Position numbers and translations under genes: made by a program. From assembly GCF_000373585.1 (NCBI RefSeq), contig NZ_KB891929.1:186001-250000 (forward strand): a DNA stretch of 64,000 nt, in the 5' to 3' direction. Positions within the stretch are counted from its first letter, which is position 1; each line of letters begins with the position of its first letter. The notes under the pieces were generated by a model. The model saw only the letters and a program-made list of their open reading frames with translations. It did not search any database and was not told the DNA's origin. Below are positions 35,770 to 45,322 of this stretch, piece by piece. The stretch is from Streptomyces sp. MspMP-M5 (GTDB taxonomy: Bacteria > Actinomycetota > Actinomycetes > Streptomycetales > Streptomycetaceae).

Positions 35770-37131
35770 ATGCGTAGACGAGTTGAGCGGGTGGTGGCTG
35801 GTGTTGTGGTGGTGGCGTTCGGAGTGGCCGGGTGTGGGAGTGGAAAGGGGAATGAGGGCGGAAGTGGGAGTAGTGGGGGCGGTAAGGGGGGTGGGGGTGC
35901 GGGGGTCACGGTGGTGTTGCCGAGGCTTGATGGGCAGCGGTTGCAGGTGACGGCGGTGTGGACGGGGGCCGAGCGGGACAACTTCGGCAAGGTGCTGGCG
36001 GAGTTCGAGAAGCGGACCGGGGCGAAGGTCGACTTCGTGCCGAGCGGTGACGACATGGCCGGTTTCATCGGGTCCAAGATCGCGGGCGGTGGGCCGCCGG
36101 ACGTGGCGCTGCTGCAACAGGTCGGGGTGCTGAACGAGTTCGCGGAGAAGGGGTGGCTCAAGCCGCTCGGACCGGACGCCAAGGCGCAGTTGGCGAAGAA
36201 TTTCAGCAAGGGGTGGCAGGTGCTGGGTGCCCATAAAGGCACCGGTTACGGGGTCTATTTCAAGGCCAGTAACAAGTCGCTGGTGTGGTACAACGCCAAG
36301 GTTTTCGAAAATGCCGGGGTGTCCGAGCCGAAGACCTGGCCGGAGTTTCTCAAGGTGGCGCAGACGGTTTCCGAGTCGGGTGTGGAGCCGGTGTCGGTGG
36401 GCGGGTCGGACGGCTGGACGCTGACCGACTGGTTCGAGAACGTCTATCTCTCGCAGGCCGGGCCGGAGAAGTACGACCGGTTGGCCCAGCACGCGATCAA
36501 GTGGACCGATCCGTCGGTCAAGCAGGCACTGACGACGCTTGGGCAGTTGTTCGGGCGTAAGGAACTGCTGTCGGGCGGCAATGCGGGGGCATTGCAGACG
36601 GATTTCCCGACGTCGGTGACGCAGACGTTCACCGGGGGTGACACCCCGAAGGCGGCGATGGTGTCGTCGGCCGATTTCGCGGCGGCCGATATCGCGCAGA
36701 CGAAAGCGAGGGTGGGGACGGACGCGAAGGTGTTCCCGTTCCCCGCGGTGGGGGCGAAGTCGCCGGTGGTGACCGGTGGGGATGTGGCGGTGGCGCTCAA
36801 GGGCGGCAAGGCGGCGCAGGCGCTGCTGACGTTCCTGGCGTCGACGGACGCGGCCGGGATCTGGGCGCGGGCGGGCGGTTTCCTCTCGCCGAACAAGGCG
36901 CTGGCCCCGTCGGCATACGGGGACGACGCGATGCGGAAGATCGCCGCGTCGCTGATCGCGGCGGGGGACGACTTCCGGTTCGACATGTCCGACCAGGCGC
37001 CCGCGTCGTTCGGCGGCAAGCCGGGGCAGGGCGAGTGGAAGGACCTCCAGGACTTCCTGAAGAACCCCAAGGACGTCGCGGGCACGCAGCAGCGGTTGGA
37101 GCAGGACGCGGCCAAGGCGTTCGGGCACTGA
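35770..37131 (+). CDS. Sugar ABC transporter substrate-binding lipoprotein
   Basis: A 453-residue extracellular binding protein. The signal ends in the lipobox GVAGCGSG, and a flexible Gly/Ser tract follows. The mature part is a family 1 solute-binding fold: LQVTAVWTGAERDNFGKVLA, FEKRTGAKVDFVPSGDD, PDVALLQQVGVLNEFAEKG, and a C-terminal KGGKAAQALLTFLASTDAAG. It should deliver a sugar or oligosaccharide to the two permeases encoded downstream. The start ATG has GGGAGGG about 9 nt upstream. No ATPase gene is in the cluster, so a shared MsiK-type ATPase is likely, as usual in Streptomyces. Confidence 0.92.
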   Translation: MRRRVERVVAGVVVVAFGVAGCGSGKGNEGGSGSSGGGKGGGGAGVTVVLPRLDGQRLQVTAVWTGAERDNFGKVLAEFEKRTGAKVDFVPSGDDMAGFIGSKIAGGGPPDVALLQQVGVLNEFAEKGWLKPLGPDAKAQLAKNFSKGWQVLGAHKGTGYGVYFKASNKSLVWYNAKVFENAGVSEPKTWPEFLKVAQTVSESGVEPVSVGGSDGWTLTDWFENVYLSQAGPEKYDRLAQHAIKWTDPSVKQALTTLGQLFGRKELLSGGNAGALQTDFPTSVTQTFTGGDTPKAAMVSSADFAAADIAQTKARVGTDAKVFPFPAVGAKSPVVTGGDVAVALKGGKAAQALLTFLASTDAAGIWARAGGFLSPNKALAPSAYGDDAMRKIAASLIAAGDDFRFDMSDQAPASFGGKPGQGEWKDLQDFLKNPKDVAGTQQRLEQDAAKAFGH

Positions 37132-37233
37132 GGCCGGGCGCCGGGGCCTCGGGGCCTGAGGGCAACTGCCTCGATCGGGCCGGCTCGACGGAGCCAGGCC
37201 GACGCGACCGGAGCGGAAGCGGGGGTCGTCACG

Positions 37234-38601
37234 ATGAGCGATGCGCAGACGGGCGGGGGCGGGGGCGTGGGCACGGGTGCCGACGCGGGCAAGGCCGGGC
37301 CGCGGCGCCGGCGCCGCCCGTCCGGTTCCCGGTGGTGGGCGGCCGGGCTCTTTTTGCTGCCGGCGCTCGTGTTGCTGGGGGCGCTGGTGGGGTATCCCAT
37401 CGGGTTCTCGGTGTATCGGAGTCTGTTCGACGCGTCGGGGAACGGCTTTGTGGGGCTGGGGAATTACGGGGCGATGTTCTCGGACGACGGCATCCGGACG
37501 GCGTTGAAGAACAACGTGGTGTGGGTGGTGGTGGCGCCGACGGTGTCCACCGCGCTGGGGTTGATCTTCGCGGTGCTGACCGAGCGGGTGCGCTGGGGTA
37601 CCGCGTTCAAGCTGGTGGTGTTCATGCCGATGGCGATCTCGATGCTGGCGGCGGGGATCATCTTCCGGCTGGTCTACGACCAGGATCCGCAGCGCGGGGT
37701 GGCCGACGCGGTGTGGGTGGCGGTGCACGACACGTTCGCGGCGCCGGCGCCGTTCCCGGGGGCGAAGCCGCGGCCGCACGCGGATCTGCGGCCGTCGGGC
37801 GGCGGGGCGTTCACCACGCGGTCGGTGGTGCGGGCGGGGTCGCCGGTGGGGCTGCCGCTGGTGGCGGTGCAGCCGCAGGACGTGCGGGCGGCGAAGCCGG
37901 CGGTGGCCGCGCGGCCGCGGCCCGGGGAGGTCACCGGTACCGCGTGGCTGGATTTCACCCGTGGTGGCGGGGGTCGGCCGAATGTCGTCGATCCGGGTGA
38001 GAAGGCGCTGGCCGGGCTGACGGTGGAGGCGGTGAAGGGCGGCCGGGTGGTGGCGTCGGCGGTGACGGCGGCTGACGGGACGTACGCGTTGCCGGCGGAT
38101 CTGGCGGACGGTGCGCACCTCCGGCTGCCGGCGGCGGACTTCGCGGCGGCGTACAACGGGGTGGACTGGCTGGGTCCGGCGCTCGTCACGCCGGCCATCA
38201 TCGGCAGTTATGTGTGGATGTGGGCCGGTTTCGCGATGGTGTTGATCGCGGCGGGGCTGGCGGGGGTGCCGCGGGAGCTGTTGGAGGCGGCGCGGGTGGA
38301 CGGGGCCGGCGAGTGGCAGGTGTTCCGCCGGATCACGGTGCCGCTGCTGGCGCCGGTGCTGGTGGTGGTGCTGGTGACGCTGATGATCAATGTGCTGAAG
38401 ATCTTCGATCTGGTCTACATCATCGCGCCGGGCTCCAGTCTGCGGTCGGCGAATGTGCTGGCGCTGCAGTTGTTCCAGTCGTCGTTCGGTACGGATGTGG
38501 ACGAGGGGCTGGGGAGTGCGATCGCGGTGTTCCTGCTGGTGTTGGTGATGCCGGTGATGTACGTGAATCTGCGCCGGATACGGAAGGAGCGCCGCCGATG
38601 A
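37234..38601 (+). CDS. Sugar ABC permease with large extracytoplasmic insertion
   Basis: A 455-residue MalF-type permease, about 150 residues longer than Gram-positive relatives. Helices are at about 33-55, 90-112 and 127-148; then residues about 150-308 form a soluble insertion, and further helices follow from WLGPALVTPAIIGSYVWMW. The EAA loop is ELLEAARVDGAGEWQVFRRI. The insertion's second half (TGTAWLDFTRGG, then EKALAGLTVEAVKGG and ADGTYALPADLADGAHL) looks like an SdrD-B/CNA-B type beta sandwich. Its position after the third helix equals that of the MalF P2 loop of enterobacteria. It overlaps the next gene by ATGA. Confidence 0.9.
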   Translation: MSDAQTGGGGGVGTGADAGKAGPRRRRRPSGSRWWAAGLFLLPALVLLGALVGYPIGFSVYRSLFDASGNGFVGLGNYGAMFSDDGIRTALKNNVVWVVVAPTVSTALGLIFAVLTERVRWGTAFKLVVFMPMAISMLAAGIIFRLVYDQDPQRGVADAVWVAVHDTFAAPAPFPGAKPRPHADLRPSGGGAFTTRSVVRAGSPVGLPLVAVQPQDVRAAKPAVAARPRPGEVTGTAWLDFTRGGGGRPNVVDPGEKALAGLTVEAVKGGRVVASAVTAADGTYALPADLADGAHLRLPAADFAAAYNGVDWLGPALVTPAIIGSYVWMWAGFAMVLIAAGLAGVPRELLEAARVDGAGEWQVFRRITVPLLAPVLVVVLVTLMINVLKIFDLVYIIAPGSSLRSANVLALQLFQSSFGTDVDEGLGSAIAVFLLVLVMPVMYVNLRRIRKERRR

Positions 38602-39542
38602 CGCCGCCGATGAGGTCGCCGATGACGCCGCCGGTCTCGGCTGTGGACGGGGCCGCGGGGGCGGCCGGGCGTGGGGCCCGCGCGCAGGGGCGGCCGTCGG
38701 TGGCGGGGCGGCTGGCGGCGCGCGCCGGGGGCGGCGCGGTGCGGGTGTTCCTGGTGCTGGTGGCGCTGTTCTGGCTGATGCCGTCGGTGGGGCTGCTGGT
38801 GTCGTCGTTGCGCAGTCCGGCGCAGATCGCCGCGTCGGGCTGGTGGCAGGTGTTCGCCCGGCCCGCGCAGCTGACGTTCGACAACTACGGCCAGCTGCTG
38901 TCGAACGGGAAGGTGATGGGGTCGCTGGTGACGACGGCGGCGATCACGGTGCCGTCGACGGTGCTGGTGGTGGTGATCGGGTCGCTGGCGGGTTATGCCT
39001 TCGCGTGGCTGGAGTTCCCGGGGCGGGATACGTGGTTCATGGTGGTGGTGGGGCTGTTGGTGGTGCCGGTGCAGGTGGCGCTGATCCCGGTGGCGAAGCT
39101 GTTCGGCGCGGTGGGGCTGTTCGAGACGACGGCCGGGGTGGTGCTGTTCCACACGGCGTTCGGGCTGCCGTTCGCGGTGTTCCTGTTGCGGAACTTCTTC
39201 GCGGAGATCCCGCGGGAGCTGCTGGAGGCGGCGCGGCTGGACGGGGCGGGTGAACTGCGGCTGTTCACACGGGTGGTGATGCCGCTGGGCGGTCCGGCGA
39301 TCGCGTCGCTGGGGATCTTCCAGTTCCTGTGGGTGTGGAACGACATGCTGATCGCGTTGATCTTCGCGGACAGCGGGCATCCGCCGATCACGGTGGCGCT
39401 GCAGCAGGAGGTGCGGCAGTTCGGCAACAACATCGATGTGCTGGCGCCGGGGGCGTTCTTGTCGATGGTGGTGCCGCTGGTCGTCTTCTTCGCCTTCCAG
39501 CGGCAGTTCGTGTCGGGGGTGATGGCGGGCGCGGTGAAGTGA
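38598..39542 (+). CDS. Carbohydrate ABC permease, MalG-type
   Basis: A 314-residue inner-membrane permease with six predicted helices after a Pro/Ala-rich N-terminal 50 residues. The EAA loop ELLEAARLDGAGELRLFTRV contacts the ATPase, and WVWNDMLIALIF is typical of MalG-like partners. ATG 38598 overlaps the TGA of the upstream permease (ATGA), and GGAAGGAG lies about 8 nt before it, so the two are translationally coupled. It completes the importer begun by the binding protein. Confidence 0.93.
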   Translation: MTPPMRSPMTPPVSAVDGAAGAAGRGARAQGRPSVAGRLAARAGGGAVRVFLVLVALFWLMPSVGLLVSSLRSPAQIAASGWWQVFARPAQLTFDNYGQLLSNGKVMGSLVTTAAITVPSTVLVVVIGSLAGYAFAWLEFPGRDTWFMVVVGLLVVPVQVALIPVAKLFGAVGLFETTAGVVLFHTAFGLPFAVFLLRNFFAEIPRELLEAARLDGAGELRLFTRVVMPLGGPAIASLGIFQFLWVWNDMLIALIFADSGHPPITVALQQEVRQFGNNIDVLAPGAFLSMVVPLVVFFAFQRQFVSGVMAGAVK

Positions 39543-39777
39543 GCGGGGTGCGGTGAGCGCGGCAACCGGGTGCGGGCGGGCCGGTGTGCGGGAGATGACC
39601 GGTGCCGGGGGCGGCGCTCACCTTCCGTTCATGTTGCTGCCCCACGATGGCGGCCGTTCCGTGCAGCGCGTGGTGCGGCCGGGGCGTTCCGCGGCGTGCG
39701 CCCGGGCCCCGGTGCCGTGCCGCGTCCTCGTGTCGTACCTCGCCATCGATTCCCGACCGTCTGGAGACGGATCGCCC

Positions 39778-40731
39778 ATGACTGCCGTGACCGCAGACCT
39801 CAGTGCCGACGACCTGCCGCGCCCGACCCGGTTGTGCGAGGTCAAGGGCTGGTTCTTCACCGCCGATCAGCTGCTCTTCGACTGGTTCCTGCGTCATCAG
39901 CAGGACCGGTCGGTCGTGGGTGACCTGCTGGAACTGGGCGCGTACATGGGCAAGAGCGCGATCTTCCTGGGGGCGCGGCTGCGCCCGGGCGAGCGCTTCA
40001 CGGTCTGCGACCTGTTCGACTCGCCGGCGGAGGACGACCTCAACTCCAAGGAGATGGCGAAGTCGTACGCGACGCTGACGCGCCGGGCGTTCGAGGCCAA
40101 CTACCTGGCGTTCCACGAGGAGTTGCCGGTGATCGTGCAGGGGCTGAGCTCGTCGGTGGTCGAGCATGTCGCGGCGGGCAGTGTGCGGTTCGCGCACATC
40201 GACGCCTCGCATCTGTACGAGCATGTGCACGGCGACATCCTGGCGGTGCGGGAGCTGCTGACCGGGCGCGGGGTGGTGGTGATGGACGACTACCGCGCCG
40301 AGCACTGCCCGGGGGTGGCCGCCGCCACCTGGCAGGCGGTGACCGGCCACGGGCTGCGGCCGATCTGTGTGACCGGCACGAAGTTCTACGGCACGTGGGG
40401 CGATCCGGAGCCGTACCGGGACGGGCTGCTGGCGTGGCTGGCCGGGCGGGAGGACGTGTGGCACGAGGTGCAGCAGGTGAACGGTGCGCCGCTGGTGCGG
40501 TTGAGTGCCAAGGGTGCGCGGGAGCCGGCGCATCCGGTGTCCCGGCACGCGGCGGTGTCGCAGGCGGCGGAGCGGGCGCCGGTGGCGGAGCCGGCGGGCG
40601 CGGCCGGGGCGGCCCGGGCGGCCGCCGGGCGGTCGGCGCCGCGCCCGCCGCGCGGTGCGCTGCGGCGGGTGGCGCGGGACGTGCTGCCGCCGATCGTGAC
40701 CCGGGCGCTGGTGCGGGCCCGTAAGCGGTAG
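39778..40731 (+). CDS. SAM-dependent methyltransferase (Methyltransf_24-like)
   Basis: A 317-residue protein. The methyltransferase fold begins with LLELGAYMGKSAIFLGARL (motif I variant), then RFTVCDLFDSPAEDD, FAHIDASHLYEHVHGDI and GVVVMDDYRAEHCPGV. This pattern is typical of class I enzymes of the Methyltransf_24 / TylF-like group, which often modify sugars. The last 70 residues are Ala/Arg-rich and may be disordered or membrane-near. ATG 39778 has GGAG 11 nt upstream. It opens a surface-polysaccharide block, so a glycan substrate is plausible (inference). Confidence 0.8.
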   Translation: MTAVTADLSADDLPRPTRLCEVKGWFFTADQLLFDWFLRHQQDRSVVGDLLELGAYMGKSAIFLGARLRPGERFTVCDLFDSPAEDDLNSKEMAKSYATLTRRAFEANYLAFHEELPVIVQGLSSSVVEHVAAGSVRFAHIDASHLYEHVHGDILAVRELLTGRGVVVMDDYRAEHCPGVAAATWQAVTGHGLRPICVTGTKFYGTWGDPEPYRDGLLAWLAGREDVWHEVQQVNGAPLVRLSAKGAREPAHPVSRHAAVSQAAERAPVAEPAGAAGAARAAAGRSAPRPPRGALRRVARDVLPPIVTRALVRARKR

Positions 40732-40772
40732 CGGGCGGCGGGCGGGCCGACGGGGTGTGCGGTCCGCCCGGT

Positions 40773-41462
40773 TCAGCCCGGGGGCACCTGGCCGACCAGG
40801 ACGAAGGAGTTGGCGCGCAGCAGCCGTCCGGCGGCCCGGGGCAGCGGGTGGGAGTAGGTGCGCCGGACGGCCAGCCCGGCGGCGGCGGCGAAGGCCCGCA
40901 GCAGGGTGAAGTCGGTGAAGCGGACGGGGTCGGGCTCGGCGCGGTGGCCGGCCTCCTGGGCGGTGATCAGCAGGACGCCGCCGCCGGGCCGGACGTAGGG
41001 GACGTAGGCGCGCAGCAGGTCCTCGACCTGTTCGTCGTCGAGGTGTTGCAGGACGTGGGCGGTGAGCAGCGCGTCGAAGGCTCCGGGGCGGGCGTGCGGG
41101 CCGGCGAGGAAGGCGTCGGCGGTGTAGGCGGCCAGGCCGCGGGCGCGGCAGTGGGCGACGGAGCGCGGGTCGTGGTCGATGCCGACGCTGCCGGGGGCGC
41201 AGGCGGCGAGGGTGTCGCCGTCGCCGCAGCCGATCTCCAGGACGCGGCCGGGGCCGATCCGGCGTACCTGCCGGGCGAAGGGGGGCCGGGTGGTCAGCAG
41301 CCGGGTCAGGGCGGCGTGCCGGCGGTGGGCGGGGAGGCGGACGGTGGAGGCGGCCGGGGCGGTGCCGGCGGGGTGCGGGGGGTGGGCGGCGGGGGTGCCG
41401 GGGGCGGGGGCCGCGGTGTCGGGGCGGTCGGTGGCGGCGGAGCTGTCGGTTCGTCCGGGCAT
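40773..41462 (-). CDS. SAM-dependent methyltransferase (class I)
   Basis: A 229-residue enzyme. The first 45 residues are Ala/Pro/Thr-rich. Motif I is RVLEIGCGDGDTLAACAPG, followed by VGIDHDPRSVAHCRARG and a post-I FDALLTAHVLQHLDDEQVED. The C-terminus (LRANSFVLVGQVPPG) closes the fold. ATG 41462 is selected with AGGAAGG upstream. It is the only minus-strand gene between two glycan-related plus-strand genes, divergent from the GT2/TagF-like fusion. The substrate is unknown. Confidence 0.8.
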   Translation of the reverse strand: MPGRTDSSAATDRPDTAAPAPGTPAAHPPHPAGTAPAASTVRLPAHRRHAALTRLLTTRPPFARQVRRIGPGRVLEIGCGDGDTLAACAPGSVGIDHDPRSVAHCRARGLAAYTADAFLAGPHARPGAFDALLTAHVLQHLDDEQVEDLLRAYVPYVRPGGGVLLITAQEAGHRAEPDPVRFTDFTLLRAFAAAAGLAVRRTYSHPLPRAAGRLLRANSFVLVGQVPPG

Positions 41463-41716
41463 CGCGGGGCGGTCACCTTCCTGGGCGGCGGGCGGTTGCC
41501 GGTGTCCGGCGCACGGGGCACCGGGCACGCTGTCCCACGGTCTACGCCATCGCGCGGTCCGGGCCGTTCCGCCGCACCTTCGCCTCACCCTTTCAGCGCA
41601 GCGCCGGTGACCGGGCCGCCGATGGACGAGTTGAGGGACGAGTCGGCCGCATCGTCCCGTTGTGCGCCCGGGGGTTGCCTCCCGTGGTCCGCCTGTCCGG
41701 AAAGGCTCGTCCGCCC

Positions 41717-44700
41717 ATGAAGCCTCGGCTCACCGTCGTCGTCCCGGTCCCGCGTGGTGCGGGGTCCGCGCGCCATGTGGAGGAGTGTCTGGAGTCGGTG
41801 GCGGCCCAGACGCTGGCGGAGCTGGACGTGGTGCTGGTGGACGACGGTCCGGCGGAGGGGCCGGAGGGGCCGGGGCGGCGGCTGGCGGAGCGGGATCCGC
41901 GGTTCCGGGTGGTGCACCATGCGGGCGGGGGCCGGGGCGGGGCGTGGAACGCCGGTGCCCGGCACGCGTTCCCGCACACGGAGTTTCTGGCGTTCCTGGC
42001 GCCGGACGATGTGCTGCTGCCGCGGGCGTACGAGGATCTGACGGGGCTGCTGGAGACGTCGGGGTCGGATCTGGCGACCGGCAACGTCTACCGGCTGGGG
42101 GCGGCGGGCCGGAGCCAGTCGGCGGACCATGCGGCGGCGCGGGAGACGGTGCTGCGTACGCATGTCGCGGAGGATCCGGCGCTGCTGGGCGACCACTTCG
42201 TGCGGAACAAGGTGTTCCGGCGGACGTTCTGGGACCGGCACGGTTTCGTCTTCCCCGAGGGGGAGTGGTGCGACGGGGCGGCGGTGGCGCTGCCCGCGCA
42301 CGTGCTGGCGGAGGCGGTGGACGTGCTGGGCGAGCATGTCTGTTACTGGCGGCTGCCGGAGGGGCCGGGCGGGCGCCGGCCGGGTGCGCAGGGGGTGCGG
42401 GACCGGTTCGCGGCGGTGGCGCGGATGCGGGCGCTGCTGGCGGATCCGGTGCGTCCGGCGTGCGGCGGGCTGCGGGCGGAGTACGACCGGGCGCAGCTGA
42501 CCGGGGGGCTGCTGGATCTGGTGGCGGCGCTGCCGGGGGCGGCGTCGGAGGTGCGGACGGCGTTTTTGGACTGTGCCCGGGACTTTCTGTCGCGGACCGA
42601 TCCGCGGCTGTTGCGGGCGCTGCCGGTGGAGCTGCGGATGCGGTGGTATCTGGTCCGGGCGGGGCGGTTGTCGGACCTGGTGGCGCTGTTGGGGCACGAG
42701 GCGCGCAATCCGGGGGGTTTCGTGGTGGCGGGGGCGCCGCTGCGGCGGCGGGCGGTGCTGCCGGCGGAGCCGTCGGTGGTGTTGCCGGCGGGGGTGGTGC
42801 GGCTGGCGCGGGCGGATTTCCCGGTGCGGGCGGAGGTGCGGGAGGCGGTGTGGCGGGGTGGGGAGTTGTTGTTGCGGGGCTGGGCGTACTTGCGGAATCT
42901 GCCGGCGGGGACGCGGCACGGGTATCTACGGACGGCGGTGCTGTCGTGCGGGCGGCGGCGGATCGTGCTGCCGCTGCGGACGGTGGCGATGCCGGAGGCG
43001 ACCGCGGCGTCCGGGCAGGAGCTGCACTGTTACGACTGGGCGGGGTTCGAGCTGCGGGTGGATCCGGCGCGGTTGCGCCGCGGGGGGCGGCTGGTGCCGG
43101 GCGAGTGGCGGGTGGAGGTGCTGCTGGCGTCGGCGGGGGTGGTGCGGTCCGGGGAGCTGGGTGCGCCGGAGTGCGGGTCGGGGGCGGCGCCGGGGGCGTA
43201 CGAGGGGGTGGACGGAATGCGGGTGGTGCCGCGGTATGTGGACGGGCGGTTGCGGATCGCGGTGGACCGGCGGGTGCGGCGGCTGGTGGGGCCGCCGGCG
43301 GTGGCGGGCGGGGCGCTGGAGCTGACGGTGGCGGCGCCGGGTCCGGCGCCGGTGGCGCTGCGGCTGACGCACGGGGAGACGGGGACGGTGGTGTCGTTCC
43401 CGGTGGAGGGCGCGGCGGACGGCGTGGCCGCGGCCGTCCCGGAGGACCGCGGCGCGGACCCGGACGCAGACACGGACCCGGACCCGGACACGGACGCGGA
43501 CGCCGCCGGCGGGCGGTGCGTGGTGCGGGTGCGGGTGCGGCTGGACGCGTGGGACGCGGCGCGGCCGGTGCGGGACGGCGGGCCGGCCGCGATCCCGGCG
43601 CCGCACACCGAGACCTGGCTGCCGGAGCTGGTGCTGCCGGGCGGCGGCACCGACCCGGTGGGCTGCCCGCCGGGGATGGCGCCGGTGGCCCATCCGCTGC
43701 CGCACGGGCGGGAGTTGGTGGCGGCGGCGTCGCCGGCCGGGGATCTGGTGCTGCACGACCGGGTGCCGCAGGCGTACGTGGACCGGGTGGTGTGGCGGAC
43801 GGACGGGACGCTGCTGCTGGCGGGGGTGCTGCCGGACGCCGCGCCGCCGGTCCCCGAGCTGGTCCTCAAGCACACCGCGCACGCCGCCGAGGCGGTGTTC
43901 CCGGCGGTCCACGACGCGGGGCGGTTCCACTGTTCGCTGCCGCTGGCGGCGCTGCCGTCGCTGGCCGGGGAGGTGCCGCTGCGGGAGGGCCGCTGGACGG
44001 TGCATCTGCGGGAGCGGGGGGCGGCGGCCTCGCCGCTGGACGCGCCGGTGCGGTACGCGCCGTCGGTGTTCGACGGGCTGCCGGTGTCGCGGACGGTGCG
44101 CGGCAAGCCGTTCACGCTGGACCGGGTGGGGCACGACGAGGTGTTCGTGGCGGCCGGGCCGGCGCTGCCGCCGGTGGACCGGGGCCCGTACCGGCGGCGG
44201 GTGCTGCGCGAGCAGCACTATCCGCTGCACCGCTCCCGGCCGCTGCGCGACACGGTGCTCTACAGCAGCTTCGGCGGCCGGGCGTACGGGGACTCGCCGC
44301 GGGCGGTGCACGAGGAGCTGGTGCGGCGGGGGCTGGAGGTCACGCATCTGTGGGCGGTGCGGGACGCGCAGACCGCGGTGCCGCCGACGGCCCGGCCGGT
44401 GCTGGTGGGCAGTGCGGCCTGGCACGGGGCGCTGGCGCACAGCCACTGGATCGTCACCAACACGCATCTGCCGCGCTGGTTCGTGCGGCGGGCCGGGCAG
44501 CGGGTGATCCAGACGTGGCACGGGACGCCGTTGAAACGGATCGGCGCGGATCTGGCGGGGACGCTGTGCGGGGGGCTGGCGCATCTGGCGCCGCGGCCGC
44601 GGCTGGGCCGGCAGTGGAGCGTGCTGCTGTCGCCGAACGCGGCGAGCACGCCGGTGCTGCGGTCGGCGCTGGGCTACGCCGGGAAGATGCTGGAGACGGG

Positions 44701-45322
44701 GCTGCCGCGGACCGATGCGCTGCACGCCGCGGACCGGGAGGAGGTGGCCGCCGCGGTCCGGGCCCGGCTGGGCGTGGGGCCGGAGAAGCGGGTGGTGCTG
44801 TACGCGCCGACGCCGCGCGACGACGTGGCGTACGACGCCTCGCACCACCGGCTGCATCTGCCGCTGGACCTGGACGTGGCGCGGTCGGCGCTGGAGGGGG
44901 ACCATGTGCTGCTGGTGCGCAGCCATCCGCAGGTGCCGGACCGGCTGCCGGCGCACCATGCGCCGTTCGCGGTGGACGTGTCGTCGTACCCGGACGCGAC
45001 GGAGCTGCTGCTGGCCGCGGACGTGCTGGTCACGGACTACTCGTCGCTGGCGGTGGACTTCGCCAACACCGGCCGGCCGATGCTGTTCCTCACTCCTGAT
45101 CTGGCGCACTACCGTGACACGTTGCGTGGTTTCAGCCTGGACTTCGAGGCGCGGGTGCCGGGTCCGCTGCTGTCGTCGACGGGTGAGCTGGTCGAGGCGT
45201 TGGGGGAATTGCCGGCGGTGGCGCGGGCGAGTGCGCCGGCGTATGCGGAGTTCCGGCGGGTGTTCTGCCATCTCGACGACGGCGGGGCGGCGGGGCGGGT
45301 CGCGGATCTGGTCATGGAGTGA
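41717..45322 (+). CDS. GT2 / CDP-glycerol glycerophosphotransferase fusion
   Basis: A 1201-residue membrane-associated polymerase-like enzyme. Residues 1-about 230 are a family 2 glycosyltransferase (LTVVVPVPRGAGSARHVEE, LDVVLVDDGP, EFLAFLAPDDVLLP). The middle (about 350-810) is a series of beta-rich segments. Residues about 835-1195 are a TagF-type glycerophosphotransferase: DTVLYSSFGGRAYGDSPRAV, QTWHGTPLKRIGADLAG, SHPQVPDR and VLVTDYSSLAVDFANTGRPM. It should add a sugar and polyol-phosphate units to a teichoic-acid-like wall polymer. Codons end mostly in G, unlike most of the window. Confidence 0.87.
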   Translation: MKPRLTVVVPVPRGAGSARHVEECLESVAAQTLAELDVVLVDDGPAEGPEGPGRRLAERDPRFRVVHHAGGGRGGAWNAGARHAFPHTEFLAFLAPDDVLLPRAYEDLTGLLETSGSDLATGNVYRLGAAGRSQSADHAAARETVLRTHVAEDPALLGDHFVRNKVFRRTFWDRHGFVFPEGEWCDGAAVALPAHVLAEAVDVLGEHVCYWRLPEGPGGRRPGAQGVRDRFAAVARMRALLADPVRPACGGLRAEYDRAQLTGGLLDLVAALPGAASEVRTAFLDCARDFLSRTDPRLLRALPVELRMRWYLVRAGRLSDLVALLGHEARNPGGFVVAGAPLRRRAVLPAEPSVVLPAGVVRLARADFPVRAEVREAVWRGGELLLRGWAYLRNLPAGTRHGYLRTAVLSCGRRRIVLPLRTVAMPEATAASGQELHCYDWAGFELRVDPARLRRGGRLVPGEWRVEVLLASAGVVRSGELGAPECGSGAAPGAYEGVDGMRVVPRYVDGRLRIAVDRRVRRLVGPPAVAGGALELTVAAPGPAPVALRLTHGETGTVVSFPVEGAADGVAAAVPEDRGADPDADTDPDPDTDADAAGGRCVVRVRVRLDAWDAARPVRDGGPAAIPAPHTETWLPELVLPGGGTDPVGCPPGMAPVAHPLPHGRELVAAASPAGDLVLHDRVPQAYVDRVVWRTDGTLLLAGVLPDAAPPVPELVLKHTAHAAEAVFPAVHDAGRFHCSLPLAALPSLAGEVPLREGRWTVHLRERGAAASPLDAPVRYAPSVFDGLPVSRTVRGKPFTLDRVGHDEVFVAAGPALPPVDRGPYRRRVLREQHYPLHRSRPLRDTVLYSSFGGRAYGDSPRAVHEELVRRGLEVTHLWAVRDAQTAVPPTARPVLVGSAAWHGALAHSHWIVTNTHLPRWFVRRAGQRVIQTWHGTPLKRIGADLAGTLCGGLAHLAPRPRLGRQWSVLLSPNAASTPVLRSALGYAGKMLETGLPRTDALHAADREEVAAAVRARLGVGPEKRVVLYAPTPRDDVAYDASHHRLHLPLDLDVARSALEGDHVLLVRSHPQVPDRLPAHHAPFAVDVSSYPDATELLLAADVLVTDYSSLAVDFANTGRPMLFLTPDLAHYRDTLRGFSLDFEARVPGPLLSSTGELVEALGELPAVARASAPAYAEFRRVFCHLDDGGAAGRVADLVME

